Shown here piece after piece: positions 11,640 to 24,691 of a DNA stretch of 64,000 nucleotides (the stretch's first letter is position 1; every line of letters starts with the position of its first letter). The notes beneath the pieces are model-generated. The model searched no databases and was not told where the DNA came from. It worked only from the letters and a program-made list of their open reading frames with translations. Origin of the DNA: Capsicum annuum (taxonomy: Eukaryota > Streptophyta > Magnoliopsida > Solanales > Solanaceae); NCBI RefSeq assembly GCF_002878395.1, contig NC_061118.1:3709651-3773650 (forward strand), written 5' to 3'. The position numbers and the translations under genes were made by a program.

Positions 11640-14600
11640 ATGATTTAAACCCTAAATGTCTCTACTCTTACCTTTAAGACAGAAAATATATTACTAAAGA
11701 ATTCACCATTTACCTTTAACAAAGACAAAAAACAAAGATGTTAAGAGCAATACAAACTTTAAGCATGATTTTTCAGAATGGGAATAGGATTGGATACTTG
11801 GAGTTCATTTCCTCTTTCATTTCCCGTGTAACCTCTTCCACCTTGTGGTTCCTCTATAGAACCTTCATTGAAGCTACATCTTTGGTCCGCAACTAACAAA
11901 CTTGCCGATCTAAGATTTCAATCGGGACCTCTTCATAAGATAAAGAATCTGAAATACCAATATCCTTTATAGTTACAATCTACGATGAATCAGCCACGCA
12001 TCTCCTCAACATAGATACGTAGAACACCAGATAAATAAAGCTTAGACTAGAAGGCATTTCCAACTCATATGTGACATTACCAACCCTTTTCAAAACCGAG
12101 TATAGACCAATATACCGGGGACTAAGGTTCCCTTTCTACCCAAACCGCATTACTCCTTTCATGGGAGACACCTTTAAGAACACCATATTCCCAATATCAA
12201 ACTCTAACTTCGTACACCTCACATCGGCATAGGACTTCTAGAGACTTTGGGTGGCTTTAAGACTATCCCAAATCACCTTTACCTTTTCTATGGCTTGGTG
12301 AACTAAATCCAGGCCAAATATCTCCGCCTCACCAACCTTAAACCACCCAATAGGAAATCTATGCCTCCTACCAGACAAGGCCTCAAACGAAGCCATCCCA
12401 ATGCTAGAGTGGTAGCTATTATTATATGAAAATTCTATAAGAGCCTAATGCTCAACCCAACTACCTCTATAGTCAATCACGTAAGCATGGAGCATATCTT
12501 CCAATGTTTGAATAGTCCTTTCCGCTTGCCCATTCGACTGATGGTGGAAAGCAGTACTAAGACTCATCTTAGTCCCTAAAACTTTATGAAACAACTGCCA
12601 AAAGTGCGATAAAAATTGTGTTCCACGATTTGAGATAATAGAAATAAGCACCCCATGTAACTTCATAATTTCTTGGAGATACAACCTTGAATAATCCTCA
12701 GCCAAAAAATTTGTTTGCACTGGCAAGAAGAAAGCAGACTTTGTCATCCTATCCACGATGATCCAAACTGAATCAAACTAATTCTGATACCCAGGAAGAC
12801 CGATAATGAAATCCATATTGATCACCCCTCATTTCCAAACAGGCAGCTCAATATCTGGATAAAATCCTCTGGACCTCATGTGTTTAACTTTCTCTTATTG
12901 GCACACCATGCACTTAGCGACAAAACTAGACACATCCCGCTTTATATTGTTCCACCAATACATTTCCTTAAGTTCATGATACATTTTCATCCAATCGGGA
13001 TAAAATTTCATAGTGTAACTCATACACCTCAGCCAAGATCCTCTTGTGCAATCCTTCTATATCGGGAACACATAACCTCACTTAGTACCACAAGGTACCA
13101 TCACCACTAATGTCGAAGGACATCGTCTTCTGCTAACCTACATCACCTTGATCCTCATCAAGACTAGATCCAACACTTGCTTCTCTTTTATTTCAGTACC
13201 AAGAGATGACTGTGCCACCTTATACACAAACACACCACCATCCTCAGACTCCAAGAGACGAACTCCAATGTTAGCCAAACAATGAATATCTTTCACCAAT
13301 TCACGCTTTCTTTTATCCACATGAGCCAGAATTTCCATGGATAACCTGTTAAGAGAATTAACAACCCCATTATCTTTACATGGATAGTAGTGAAAACTCA
13401 TTCCGTAATCCTTGAGTAGCTCAGGCCATATTCTTTGCATGAGGTTCAGCTCTTTCTAAGTAAACATATACTGCAGGCTTGTATGATCGAAAAAATATCC
13501 ACATACATGTCGTACAAATAGTGATGTCAGATTTTTAGTGGAAATACCACAGCCAATAATTCTAAGTCATGAGTTGGATAATTCTTCTCATACACCTTCA
13601 ACTATCTAGAGGCATAAGCTATCACCTTGCCATGTTGCATCAAAATGCACCCAAGCCCCATACGGGACACAGCACAATACAATACACTACAAAACTATCA
13701 TTAGCTTCCAATAAAGTCAAGACCAGAGCCGAAGTCCACTTATTCTTCAGCTTCTCAAAACTACCCTCACACGTCTAAGACTACAAGAACTTTACGTTTC
13801 TCTAAGTTAACTTAGTCAACAGGGCAGTTATAGAAGAGAAACTTTCCACAAACCTTCTGTAATAGCCAGCTAAACCCAAGATGCTCCGAATATCAATTGA
13901 ATCATGGTGTAGGCCACTTCTTAACCACTATAACTTTCTGCAAATCCACCATGATCCCTTTACTAGAAATGATGTGACCTAGAAAAGTGACAGCGTTCAA
14001 CTAAAACTCACATTTTGAAAATTTGGCATACAACTGTTTCTTTTTTAGGGTCTATAATACAATATGGAATTAATTGGTATAATCCACCTCACTCTTTGAA
14101 TACACCAACATATTGTCACTGAACACAATGATGAACAAATCTAAAAATTAACTACAAACACTGTTCATCAAATCCATGAATGTCAATAAGGGATTAGTCA
14201 ACCTAAAAGACATAACCAGGAACTAAAAATGCCCATACCGAGTAAGAAAAGTTGTCTTAGGAATATCCACCTTCCTAATATTTAGCTGATGATACCCAGA
14301 ACAAAGATTAATCTTGGAGAAAAACTTAGCACCCTATAATTGATCAAATAAATCATCTATCCTGGGAAGAGGGTACTTATTCTTTATCGCACCTTATTCA
14401 ACTGTCTGTAATCAATACACATCCAAAGAAAACTACCCTTCTTACACACGAATAGAATTGGTGCACCCTAAGAAGACACACTAGTATGGATGAAACCCTT
14501 GTCTAAAAGATCTTTTAGCTGCTCCTTAAGCTTCTTCAACTCAACTGGAGCCATTCTATATGGGGAGAATAGATATAGGATGAGTGTCCAGAACAAGATC

Positions 14601-15150
14601 TATAATAAAATCAATCTCCCTATAGGGAGAAACATCAGGATGGTTATCAAGAAAAACCTCAACAAATTCATTCATCATCAGGATGGAATATAAAGAAAGA
14701 CCCTCCGAGTTAGAATCTTTAACCCAGACCAGATAATAGAGACACCCCTTAGAAATCAATCTTCGAGCTCTAAGATACGATATAAACTTCCCTTAGAAGC
14801 TAGAGAACTACCCTCTCATTCAATAACTGGCTCATTAGGAAATTTAAAGATGACCTTACGGGTCTGACAGTCTAGAGAAACATAGCATGAGTCCAACTAA
14901 TACATCCCCAAGATAACAATAAAATCAACCATGTCTAATTCAAACATATCCACCAAAGTATCTCGATAACCCACGAACACCACACAACCCCTATAGACTC
15001 TTCTAGCCACCATATAGTCACCTACTATGGTAGAAATAAAAAAAGAGTACAGAATACACTCGGAACCAAAACCAAAATACACAGCCACAAATATGGTCAC
15101 ATAAGAAAAAATGGACCCTGGTCAAGCAAATAGTACACATCATAGGAAAA
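11640..15150 (-). pseudogene. Element B pol remnant (protease, RT, RNase H, integrase)
   Basis: Successive broken minus-strand frames give pol in order. The protease region is 15100-14897 (ends DMVDFIVILGM). The RT start is near 14759 and RT runs to about 13850, with RNase H after it. The RNase H end and integrase linker is 13440-13138, the integrase core is 12756-12445 (contains IDRMTKSAFF-like and GQAERTIQTLE blocks) and the integrase tail runs to about 11640. In the core the second catalytic Asp is replaced: the codon at 12628-12630 reads AAT (SNRGTQF instead of SDRGTQF). Stops and frameshifts separate the pieces throughout, so no polyprotein can be made. Confidence 0.85.
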
Positions 15151-15199
15151 GAAATTCAACATACCAATAATAACATCAGGCAATTTCTCAAACTCTTGA

Positions 15200-16450
15200 T
15201 AAGGAGTGAAAGCATAAAGTCAGTTTTGACCATTACTGGAGCTAGATGGTATACCCTTTGATGCTAGAGCTGAATAAGAGGCAATAGGAACCTTGTTTTC
15301 CCTAGAAGCAGCCTTACCAATAGGACAGTGTCTAATCATGTGACCTGGCTGACCACAGTTAAAGCCCATATGCTTTCCTTCATCATAGTAACCCTGATGC
15401 AATCGACCATAAAATTTGTATGGAGGATATTATAGAGTTGATTGGGCCCTCATAGCTAGAGATTGGGCACCCTGTGCTTAATAACTATCACTACTCTGAA
15501 AATGTCTCTCACCAAATGGCTTTGGGTAGGGTGCACTAGCCATCAAGTGAGATCTAAAATTACCCCACCTCTTCTTGGGTCACTTCCCACCATCCCTACC
15601 ACTCTACTATTGACAACCACCCTGATTAGAAAATTAAACTTCTTATTCTGCCTCTCTCTAATTTGAGCCTGCTTCTTCTTCCCTTCCTCAACCTGATATA
15701 TATACACAACCAGTCTGGAGATTTACATATCCTTGTTTATAAACCTAACCTTACTCTCCAAAATCAAGTCTCGAGACAACCCAAAAGTGAACTTTCTCAT
15801 TCTAGCCCTCATGATAGAAACCAACTCTAGAGCATACTGAGACAACTGGTAAAACTTTAAAACATACTCATTGACTGAGATCTTACCCTACTTTAGATTA
15901 ACAAACTCCTTCTCCTTTACTCTTTCAACTCTTGAGGAAAGAAGCGGTCTAAAAAAGCATGAGAGAAAGCTTTCCACAAGACTAACTCAGCATCATCACC
16001 CCTTGAATGCTCTCATTCCTTATACCATTGGTATGCTATATCTTCTAGTTAGTAGGTAGCAAACTCCACACCCTCCATATTTCTAGCATGCATAACATAG
16101 AAGAGCTTTTTCATCTAATTAATTAACACCAGTGAACACAAAAGGGCTCAACCTCATAAACTGGCCAACCCTTATGGCCTCAGAAGATGGAGTAATAAAA
16201 GCACCATGCTCATCCTGAGAAGCTAACAACTATGCCAATATATGGATATACTGATGAAACTCAACATTCATCACATCTGCCTGAGGAGCTCAAGGAGGAC
16301 TAAAAGGGTTTGGTGGAACTCCAAGAGGACAATCAAGAACTGGACCCCTAGATCGAGTCTGAACCTTATAAGCAGAGTATGTCCTATTAGCATTATCCTC
16401 AAGTGGGATAGAAGAGTTTCCTTGAACTTCAGATCATCGAGGAGGCATGA
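15200..16450 (-). pseudogene. Element B gag remnant with zinc-knuckle relic
   Basis: A short MPPR-like start sits near 16448 on the minus strand, followed by broken gag. At 15402-15220 the frame contains FNCGQPGHMIRHC, a CCHC zinc knuckle (C-x2-C-x4-H-x4-C) whose first Cys has become Gly. In active relatives this segment binds RNA during particle assembly. Frames are interrupted many times. Confidence 0.75.
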
Positions 16451-16642
16451 TCTAAAAAGCAAACAAATGAGTATTAGAGCAGATTTTAGGACCTTGGACT
16501 CTACAGCTCAAAAATAGCACAAGGAAAAAAACATTACTAAATGTCTCATAGCCTATCACTTATGAGTATGGTGCGCTGCACACCCCTAAAAAAGACTCTA
16601 CTCGACACGACTTTGTCAAACACCCAATTGACCATGAACCTA

Positions 16643-16656
16643 GACCTCTGATACCA
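16643..16656 (-). promoter_or_regulatory. Primer-binding site of element B (tRNA-Met)
   Basis: The minus strand reads TGGTATCAGAGGTC three bases after the LTR end CATGTCA. It fits the initiator tRNA-Met site over its first eleven bases. Confidence 0.85.
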
Positions 16657-16659
16657 ATC

Positions 16660-18861
16660 TGACATGACCTAGACTAGGTCCTAGTCATGTCAGGCATCTC
16701 AAGTCTACCCAGGACCAGAGACCACCCCCAATACCCAACTGTAACCACTCTGCACCCTATGCTAGATGAATTTCAAACATATAACAAGATAAATCAATAA
16801 TAATTCAAAAACATTAAATCAAGTCTATAATTATAATCCAACAACCTCAACTAAAATACCTAATCGGTGCCAACCCTAATGTCAATACCATACCATTACC
16901 AATGCTGACACAAATATTGATACCGCTTATGCCCATAGTAGTCTGACAAAGCCTCTAACCAGAATTAAAGAACATTCTATCGGGACATGCCCCCGACCAA
17001 AGCCAAAACCATAACAAAAGAAATAATAATAACAAAAAAAATTCCATAGCATGAAATGAGGTCCTCCAGTGTATGGAATCTTACCACTTCAATCTGACTC
17101 TAAGCTATCCCTGAATCCAAGTCACTAAGTAGGAGGAATGGTAGTATGGATGGTTCCTGCATCACGTGGGGATACAGCATTTGAAGACGGTTAGCAGAGT
17201 GAATGCTAGCATGTACTCAGGGATAAAGAGAAAATAATGTCATTATTCAAAATCAAATTAAATAACCATATGCAACCACACATACACATATATACTGTGT
17301 CAGGATAGGGAATAAGACTTAGCATGCATTTAAAACGTTAACCTGGATTGTGTAGCTCTGCCATCCTAAATGTCCACCCACGGGCTATATGGGTCCAACT
17401 CTCCCTACTAAAAGGGCCCCAATATTTGACATCATGCACATGGTCACCATGACCAAACCTCACATCGACCAATAAGAGTTTCCAGTATTAGTCCTCGTGG
17501 GACCTCCACCTTCCATAGCTTTGCAAACACAACCATCTTTAAGCCCATATTAAAATAAATTACACATTCCAATAATTTATCAAGGAGTCTTTTGTTTAGG
17601 TGTTAACCATTCTTATCATCACACCAAAATTAGAGCTTACAAGTCTACAAGTATCCTTTTATGTCATACCAAAACCATTAAACTAGACTGACTCCAAAGT
17701 TTACAATTAAACCAAAACTGTAGCGACCAAGGACTTTCTAAACCATTTCAAACCAACACGACCAATTCAGGTTCCATTACCATTTATGCAATACAAAGAT
17801 ATCAAGAGTACTCAATTAATGTGACAAAATACTTCTCATTGGAATGTTAACAAACAGATTAAGGGCACATATGTTTAAAAACCATGACCAAGTAATTTAG
17901 GTAATCCATAATACCCCAAAATCAATTTACTATTAACAAGCATCCCACAATGTCAAAATCATACTAAAAACATGAAAGAAAACTTAATTAAATAATGAGA
18001 ACCATTATTCAACCATGAACATCCAAAAAACCCAACCATTATTTCAAACCATAATAATATCATGAAAATCATACATTAAAAGGCATGATATTCATAAAAT
18101 AACAATGAGGGAGGAGTAACATGCCTTAGATACCATAGAAGATAGAGAGAAACCACCCTTGAAAGCCTTAATTGATTATCTTGAAGAAACCCTAGCTTGT
18201 GATTAAAGAAAGAGTTTAAGAGAGAATTTGAGAGTGTTTACTTGGGAATAATATGTTATAAAAGTCCTAAAAATTATTTTAAGTTGTGGCCTCAAAGGAA
18301 GTTAAAAGGTAAAATGTCCAATATGCCACCAACTTAAAACTGTAAAATATCGCATGTGGTTATGAGTCGATCCCCGTGACTTGTGACCATAACATATGAC
18401 TCGTACCCTTGAGTTATCACCATGATAGTAAGTTGTAAACCCATACACTGTCCACCATACGAATCTATGATACCACTCGTTACCAGACCATACAACTCAT
18501 GTGGTCCAATCGTACCCAGGACATAAACTAAACGGATTGGACACTAGACAACATATGACTCAACCTTACCATCCTTGACCTATCCTTATGGTTCTTGTGA
18601 GCCACTCATACTCAGATTCAAGTCAAGTCATTATGTTACTGATTTGACTAAGGACTGACCTAGAGAACCATTACTATCCCTAATGATTTGTACCACCCCA
18701 ATCATAACCATAGGAGTATCCTAACCACCATCTACTAGACTCATAATGACTTGGGTCTCCCAATCTATACCGATACCATTCGACTCATAAGGTTAGTCAT
18801 TATTAGGATAATGAGGTCAAAACTTAGGAAATTTTCAATGGTCAAAACCCAAGGTGTTTCA
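16660..18861 (-). repeat. Element B 5' LTR
   Basis: It begins (minus) TGAAACACCTTGGG at 18861 and ends CATGTCA at 16660, next to the primer site. It keeps the canonical TG start lost in the 3' copy. About 2200 bp, aligned to 9335-11584 with many substitutions and small indels. No gene is inside. Confidence 0.85.
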
Positions 18862-18985
18862 AGTACAATCCCTTAGCTCACATGACATATGTTATAAACT
18901 TTTAAAGAGAATTTTCAATAGGCACAAAATTGAATGAAATTATATGTTGATCTCCTTATATATTAACACAAGATACAAGAAAGGA
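18862..18985 (+). pseudogene. Left half of an old gypsy integrase split by element C
   Basis: A 124-bp strip between elements B and C. Its last codons before the TTTGG duplication continue in frame with the integrase tail beyond element C at 44954. It is too short and decayed to classify alone; the call rests on the reading-frame continuity. Confidence 0.4.
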
Positions 18986-18990
18986 TTTGG

Positions 18991-21142
18991 TAAAACACCC
19001 TAGTTTTAACCCAAAGAAATTATTTTGACTTTGAGATTCTATACATCATATGACTTGAGGGTACTTGTCATATCATATGGGTACAATTTAGGGGACTATG
19101 TCATATGTTACTTAATATGGTTCTGGTTGGTTACGATCCAAGGTATGTATAAGCATTATACAAGCCGTATGATCATAATATGGGTAGTAAGGTCCAAATC
19201 ATACGTTAGACAGTTGTTCTTGATCATATTTTGCCTAGGATATGACTTGAATGGGTATTAGTCGTATGGTAGGGTATGATTCATGCTAAAGTCGTATGTC
19301 GGACAAATTATAGTGTCCAATATTCGGATCAATATATGAGTGAAGGGTACCACTCGTATGATGTGGGTACAAGTGGAAGGGGCAAACCGTACCCTCTTGT
19401 GCATCTTTTTTAGCTTTTAAGCTCAGGATATTTAGACATTGGCCATCTCAAAACTCGTAAGTCCCCATATCTTATAACATATTATGGCCTCTCATAACAT
19501 ATTTTTAAAAGATCAAACACTCCTAAAACTCTCTCTAGACACTCTTCTAAAGATTGTGCTAGGTTTCTATAACGTGTTCATCTAAAGGCTCAACAGTTAT
19601 GTTCTTTTCATGAATTTTCATAAATAGGGCATATGACTCTTCCCTCAGTGCTAGTTCTCAAATATTATATGTTTTAAACATTGATTATGATTCATAAATG
19701 GTGGTTTTGAAAACTAATATTGAGGGTTTTGTTGCATAATGTTGAGTATTGTTTATTCTTGGTTTAAATTGATGTTTTCCACTTGTGGGTGATTTGTAAT
19801 TATGTATACCCTCAACATGTTGGTAAAAATGCCTAAAAGAATAAACTAGTCACTAGTTAATAGTGTTTAAACTAAGGCATTGGTCTAATGAATGTGAATG
19901 GTAGTAAATGGTTTATAAAGGCCTTATTGTCCATGTAATGATTGAAATGATAACTTTGGTGGTTTAATTGGCTAAAAGGAATTTGAGTCCCTAAATATTA
20001 AATTGATTTATTCCTCTACTTAAAAATGGGTTTGAGTCCCTAAACTTTGAATTAAATAAGTGTCTTTGTTAGATAATGGGTTGGAGTCCCAAAGTCAAAT
20101 AAATAGTTAGTTGATTGATAATGGTAATGACATATTGTATGCTTACAAGTAATGTTGGTATGATGATACCCACGAAGTGCCATAGGTAAGTAATTAGCTT
20201 AATGACTGTGTATGTGAAATGATGGTTTTAAATTGGGCTTTAAAGTAGGATGTGTAGTCGGTCTGTGAAAGTGAAGTCCAAAGGACTAACACTAGAAACC
20301 GCGTTAGCCGGTGTAGGTGTCTTTATGATCAGGTGGTTTGAGTCCCCCAAATAAATATATGAATGGGAGATTCAAGTCCCCCATAATACATATATTGGTG
20401 CTTAAGTCACCTTGATTTTGTTGGGAGGTTTGAGTCTCCTATATAGGCATATATAGTTATGGATATTCTCTAGTTCATATGGATACACGCACTAGGGCCA
20501 TTCCTACTAGGGAAGAGTTGGTCCCATATAGCCTTTTGGTGCCTTGTTTATGACGGTTATGCTACACACCCTAGGTTAATCTTTTCAAAGTTCATATTAA
20601 TCATATTCCCTACCCCGACATGGTATATATGTATATGTATATATTGATTTAGTTATATACATTGGTTGATTAGTTTTGAACTGTTGGCATTATATTATCC
20701 TTATCATTAAGTTTCACACTAGCACTCTAACCGCTAATCATCTTCGATGCTGTATCCCCACACAATGTAGGTATTGGTCATACTATCACACCTTCTGCTC
20801 AGTGACTTAGACCTGGGAACAGCTTGTGTTGACTTGAAGTGGTGAGCTTGCATACTTTAGAACGATCTACTTATTGCTTTTAGTTTTATTTTGTCTTTAT
20901 TAATTTATACCTGGACATTTGTTTTGGCTATGGTCGGGGGCAGGTCCTGACCAGATATTCTTGTTTGGTTTTAGAGTCTGTGTATGGACAAACTGTGGAC
21001 TTAGGTATGTTATGGAATGGCTATTAATTTGGTTATTATTTTTTAGTTTGATGTTCAATTGGGTTGGGTATCGAGGGTGATCTCTGGTCCTTGTTGGACT
21101 TGGGATGCCCATTATGATAAGGCCCTAGTTTAGGTTGTGTCA
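18991..21142 (+). repeat. Element C 5' LTR
   Basis: It runs from TAAAACACCC to GGTTGTGTCA and is followed by a primer site. Its 19363-21142 part matches 43118-44948 closely: shared blocks include gtgggtacaagtggaaggg, tgtcttttaagct-type segments and ggttgtgtca at the end. It is related in its opening bases (AAACACC...GTTTTRACC) to the LTR of element B. Tandem gagtccc-type phrases recur between 19980 and 20430. Confidence 0.85.
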
Positions 21143-21144
21143 AG

Positions 21145-21159
21145 TTCGTATCAGAGCCC
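21145..21159 (+). promoter_or_regulatory. Primer-binding site of element C (tRNA-Met, mutated)
   Basis: Reads TTCGTATCAGAGCCC two bases after the LTR end; the usual site is TTGGTATCAGAGC. A single G-to-C change lies in the core. Confidence 0.8.
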
Positions 21160-21349
21160 AAGTTCATGGTCAATTAGGTGTCCACAAAGTATATCAAGTT
21201 TAGTCTCTTTTATAGGCTTGTAGCACATCACACTTATAAGAGAGAGAGGCTATGAGACATTTAGGAATATTTCACTTTTTTGTTGTCTTTGTTCAAGCTA
21301 TAGAGTTTGAGGTCTTGGATCCTTCTAATTTCTATTTTCTCACCTTTCA

Positions 21350-22790
21350 GATCATACCTATAAGAAGTACTAATGTTCATGCAAACTCCTTTGTCCTAAC
21401 TTGGGACAATGCTGAAGGGACACGCTCTACTTTTAGAGTCCAGATCCGATCAAGGGCCGCTACACCTAAATGTTTTCATGGGCTTCCATCTGTCCCTACT
21501 GACCCTACTCCTGAGGTTAATACTCATACTCAGTCGCCTCAAAGGGAGGCTACTAATGTTGAGCTTCATCACTTAGACTCTTTTATAAAGAGGTTTTTAT
21601 TGAAATCCTTGATTTTTAGGTTCATAGGTTGAGGAATAAATAGGTCACTTTGGTGAAGGTTCTTTGGCAAAATCAATCAGTTTATGAAGCTACTTGGGAC
21701 AACTTTGAGTATGCACATCTAAGATACCTAAATTCATCTTCATCGTGTCAATTGAACTCTCCAACTAACAAAATGACTATCCAGACACCTCAACTTGGTT
21801 TCAACACATCCTTGGTGTGTCTCATGAACACCCAACACTAACATGGATCTATTTACTTAGTTGGTAGCTTCTTATTCTGAGCATGGTATTCCTATTACTC
21901 CATCTTTTGAGGCTACAAGGGTTGTCTAGTTCATGAGGTTGCATCCTCCTATATTTACTGGTACAAAGGTTAAAAAGGATCCTCAAAGTTTTATTGATGA
22001 AATAGAGAAGATATTCTGAGTTATGCATGCTTCAAAGGTTAAAGGTGTTGAGTTTGCTACCTACAAATTAAAAGATGTGGCTTACCAGTGGCATAAAAAG
22101 TGGGAACATTCGAAGGGGAAGGATATCATTTCTGCCTTATGGGAGGATTTATCTAGTGCATTTTTGGACTATTTCTTTCCTTGGGAGTTCAGAGAAGCAA
22201 AAGTGGAAGACTTTGTGAATCTAAGGTAATGTAGGATTTCTGTTAAGGAGTATGCCTTGAAATTTCATAAGCTATCAAGGTATGCTCCTGACTTAGTTTC
22301 TAGCATGAGGGCTAGAATGCGTAAGTTCACTTTGAGGTTATACCATGAGTTAATCCTTAAGAGTAAGGTTGCCCTGTTGATCAACGACATGGACATCTCT
22401 AAGTTGGTTATGTCTATGAAATAGGTAGAGAAAGAGAAGAAAAAGCAGGTTGAGTTTAGTGAGAGGCAAAAAATATTTAGGCCTTCCAAGCAAAGTAGTA
22501 GAGATAGTGGTAAGTGGTCAAAGAAGAAGTGGGGGAGTTCTAGTTCTTTATACACATCTAGTGCTCCTTACCTGAAGCCATCGGCTGATTGTCAGTCTCA
22601 GCATGATGGTGGGGTTCGGGCATATAGTGCCAAATCTCAGGATAGTAGGGTTCAGTTGGCTTTATCCCAATCTCTTTATAGATTTTATAGGCGATCGCAC
22701 CATGGGTTTGTGAGAAAAGGAAGAACATATGTTTTTATTGTGGTCATATCAGTTATATGCAGCATGACTGGCATGCTAGAATGGCTTTGG
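21350..22790 (+). pseudogene. Element C gag, interrupted by a foreign integrase-tail segment
   Basis: The gag start (PIRSTNVHANSF, near 21358) runs to about 21560. The frame is then replaced by a piece resembling an integrase C-terminus (about 21590-21760, separate entry). Gag resumes near 21842 with a DLFT...EHGIPITPSFEA block and gives a recognisable capsid domain at 22023-22229 (ATYKLKDVAYQWHKKWEHSK, LWEDLSSAFLDYFFP). A zinc-knuckle relic lies near 22733-22780 (CFYCG...), where the His and the last Cys of CCHC are lost. Stops occur at about 22018 and 22226 among others. The capsid-like domain is well preserved, the rest is not. Confidence 0.8.
21590..21760 (+). other. Integrase-tail fragment embedded in element C gag
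   Basis: In one frame, with two stops, this reads FIEILDF, then HRLRNK, then TLVKVLWQNQSVYEATWDN. The same order occurs at the very end of the integrase of element E (36291-36440: IEILDFCVRRLRNKE and LVKVLWQNQSVEGATW). This is the chromodomain-type tail, which belongs at the 3' end of pol, about 4 kb downstream. It has the same strand as the element. Confidence 0.75.
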
Positions 22791-22948
22791 GGCCTAATAA
22801 GGTTCCTATTAGATCTTTATCTGCTCCTGCACCAAAGGGTGTCGCTTCTACATTTATTTTTATTTTTGGTACCGGCACTGGCCAAAATTACTTATATATT
22901 ATTGTATCTCATTAGGATTCTGAGGCATCTCCCAATATCCTTACTTGT

Positions 22949-23203
22949 ATGTTGAAACTTTTCTATTGTTTATTTGATCCACGGTCCACTCTTTCATATG
23001 TGACCCCATTTGTGGTTGTGTATTTTGGTTTTGGTCCAGAGTTTATTTCTTATCCGTTTTCTGTATCTACCCCAGTTGGTGACTCTATGATTGTTAAAAG
23101 AGTCTATAAGGGGTGTGTGGTATTTGTTAGTGGTAGAGAAACTCTTGTGGATTTGATAGAGTTGGATATGGTTGATTTTGATGTCATATTGGGGATGGAT
23201 TAG
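22949..23203 (+). pseudogene. Element C protease region
   Basis: This frame holds FDPRSTLSYVTPF near its start, the position of the retropepsin active-site triad (usually D-[SP]-G), and ends IELDMVDFDVILGMD, the conserved segment leading to RT. The Gly of the triad is Arg. The next codon is a stop (TAG) where a Trp is expected. The same segment is seen in element B at 15100-14897. Confidence 0.75.
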
Positions 23204-24680
23204 TTGTACTCGTGTTATGTTGGGGGTTCTTTAGGGCCTAAGGAAAGGTTCATCCCATATCTTAGAGCCCAAAATTTAATTTCTAAAAGGTGTTTATGTC
23301 ATTTGGTCCGGCTTAAAGATTCTAACTCAAAAGGCCCTTCTCTAGAATCTATTCTTATGGTAAATGAGTTTCTTGAGGTTTTTCCTGATGATCTTCCTGG
23401 TGTTTCTCCTAAAAGGGAAATTGATTTTGGGATTGATCTTCTTCGAGATACTTGTCCTATCTCTATCTGTCCCTATAGAATGACTCCAATTGAGTTGAAC
23501 GAGGTTAAGGAGCAATTGAAGATCTCTTAGATAAAGGTTTTATCCATCCTAGTGTGTCTCCTTGGGGTGCTCATGTGTTGTTAGTGCATAATAAGGATGG
23601 TTCCCTTCCGATGTGTATTGATTATCATCAACTGAATAAAGTGACCATAAAGAACAAATATACTCTTCCTAGGATTAATGATTTGTTTGATCGGCTTCAA
23701 GGTGCAAAGTTTTTCTCTAAGTTTGATCTTAGGTCGGGTTATCATCAGCTTAAGATTAGGGAAGTGGATATACCTAAGACTACCTTCAGGACCCGGTATG
23801 GTCACTATAAGTTCCTAGTTAGGACTTTTGGGTTGACCAATACTCTTATAGCATTTATGGATTTGATGAATAGGGTCTTTCATCAATTTTTGGATTTGAT
23901 CGTCATTGTCTTCATAGATAATATTCTATTATACTCTAAGAGTGAGGCAAATTATGTCAATCACCTCTATGCTGTGTTGTAGACCTTAAAGGATCAGCAT
24001 TTATACGCCAAGTTCTCAAAGTGTGAGTTTTGGTTAAAGGCTGTGACTTTTCTTGGTCATGTTATCTTTAGTAAAGGAATCATAGTGGATGCACAGAAGG
24101 TTACAGTAGTTAAAAAGTGGCCTAGACATGCGATTCCAAGTGATATTTGGAGCAACTTAGGTTTAGTCGGCTACTATAGGAGGTTTGTGGAGTGTTTTTT
24201 TACTATAGCTTCCCTATTGACTAGATTGACCCAGAAGAAGGTGAAGTTCTTATGGTCGAATGCGTATGAGGGTAGTTTTGAGAAGTTGAAGGATAAGTTG
24301 ACTTCAGATCTAGTTTTGACCTTGGTCGAAGGTAATGATGGCTTCGTAGTGTATTATGATACTTCTCGTGTTAGGCTTGTTTATATGTTTATAAAGCAGC
24401 TAGGGTAGTGGCTTATGCTTCTAGGCAGTTGAAAGTTCATGAGAGAAACTACCCTACTCATGACTTGGAGTTGTTAGATGTGGTATTTGCATTAAAGATT
24501 TGGCTTCACTATCTCTATGGGGTTTATGTTGACATCTTTTATGATTTTAAAAGCTTGCAGTAGATGTTTAATCAAAAAGACTTGAATCTCAGACAAAAGA
24601 GGTAGCTTGAGTTACTGAAGGGCTATGACATGAGTCTTTACTACCATCTAGGTAAAGATAATATGTTATTGATGCTTTTA
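23204..24680 (+). pseudogene. Element C reverse transcriptase and RNase H
   Basis: Three broken frames (23204-23530, 23554-23982, 24043-24408) give the RT palm and fingers: [20 protein letters not shown], then [14 protein letters not shown], then FIDNILLYS. The catalytic YxDD equivalent at 23911-23925 reads FIDN, so its second Asp is lost; element E keeps FIDD. RNase H follows to about 24680 with several stops. Frameshifts near 23530 and stops at 23980 and 24406 prevent a polyprotein. Confidence 0.85.
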
Positions 24681-24691
24681 GTACGCTATCC

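Larger units (their letters stand above)
9335..18861 (-). mobile_element. Element B: degenerate Tekay/Del-like Ty3/gypsy chromovirus
   Basis: A full-length minus-strand LTR retrotransposon: 5' LTR 16660-18861, tRNA-Met primer site, gag, protease, reverse transcriptase, RNase H, integrase, polypurine tract, and 3' LTR 9335-11584. Domain order and an integrase tail of chromodomain type place it with Tekay/Del chromoviruses. Flanks agtgt (9330-9334) and agtac (18862-18866) look like a decayed 5-bp target duplication with two transitions. All frames carry many stops, so it is inactive. The two LTRs differ visibly throughout, so the insertion is old. Confidence 0.85.
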
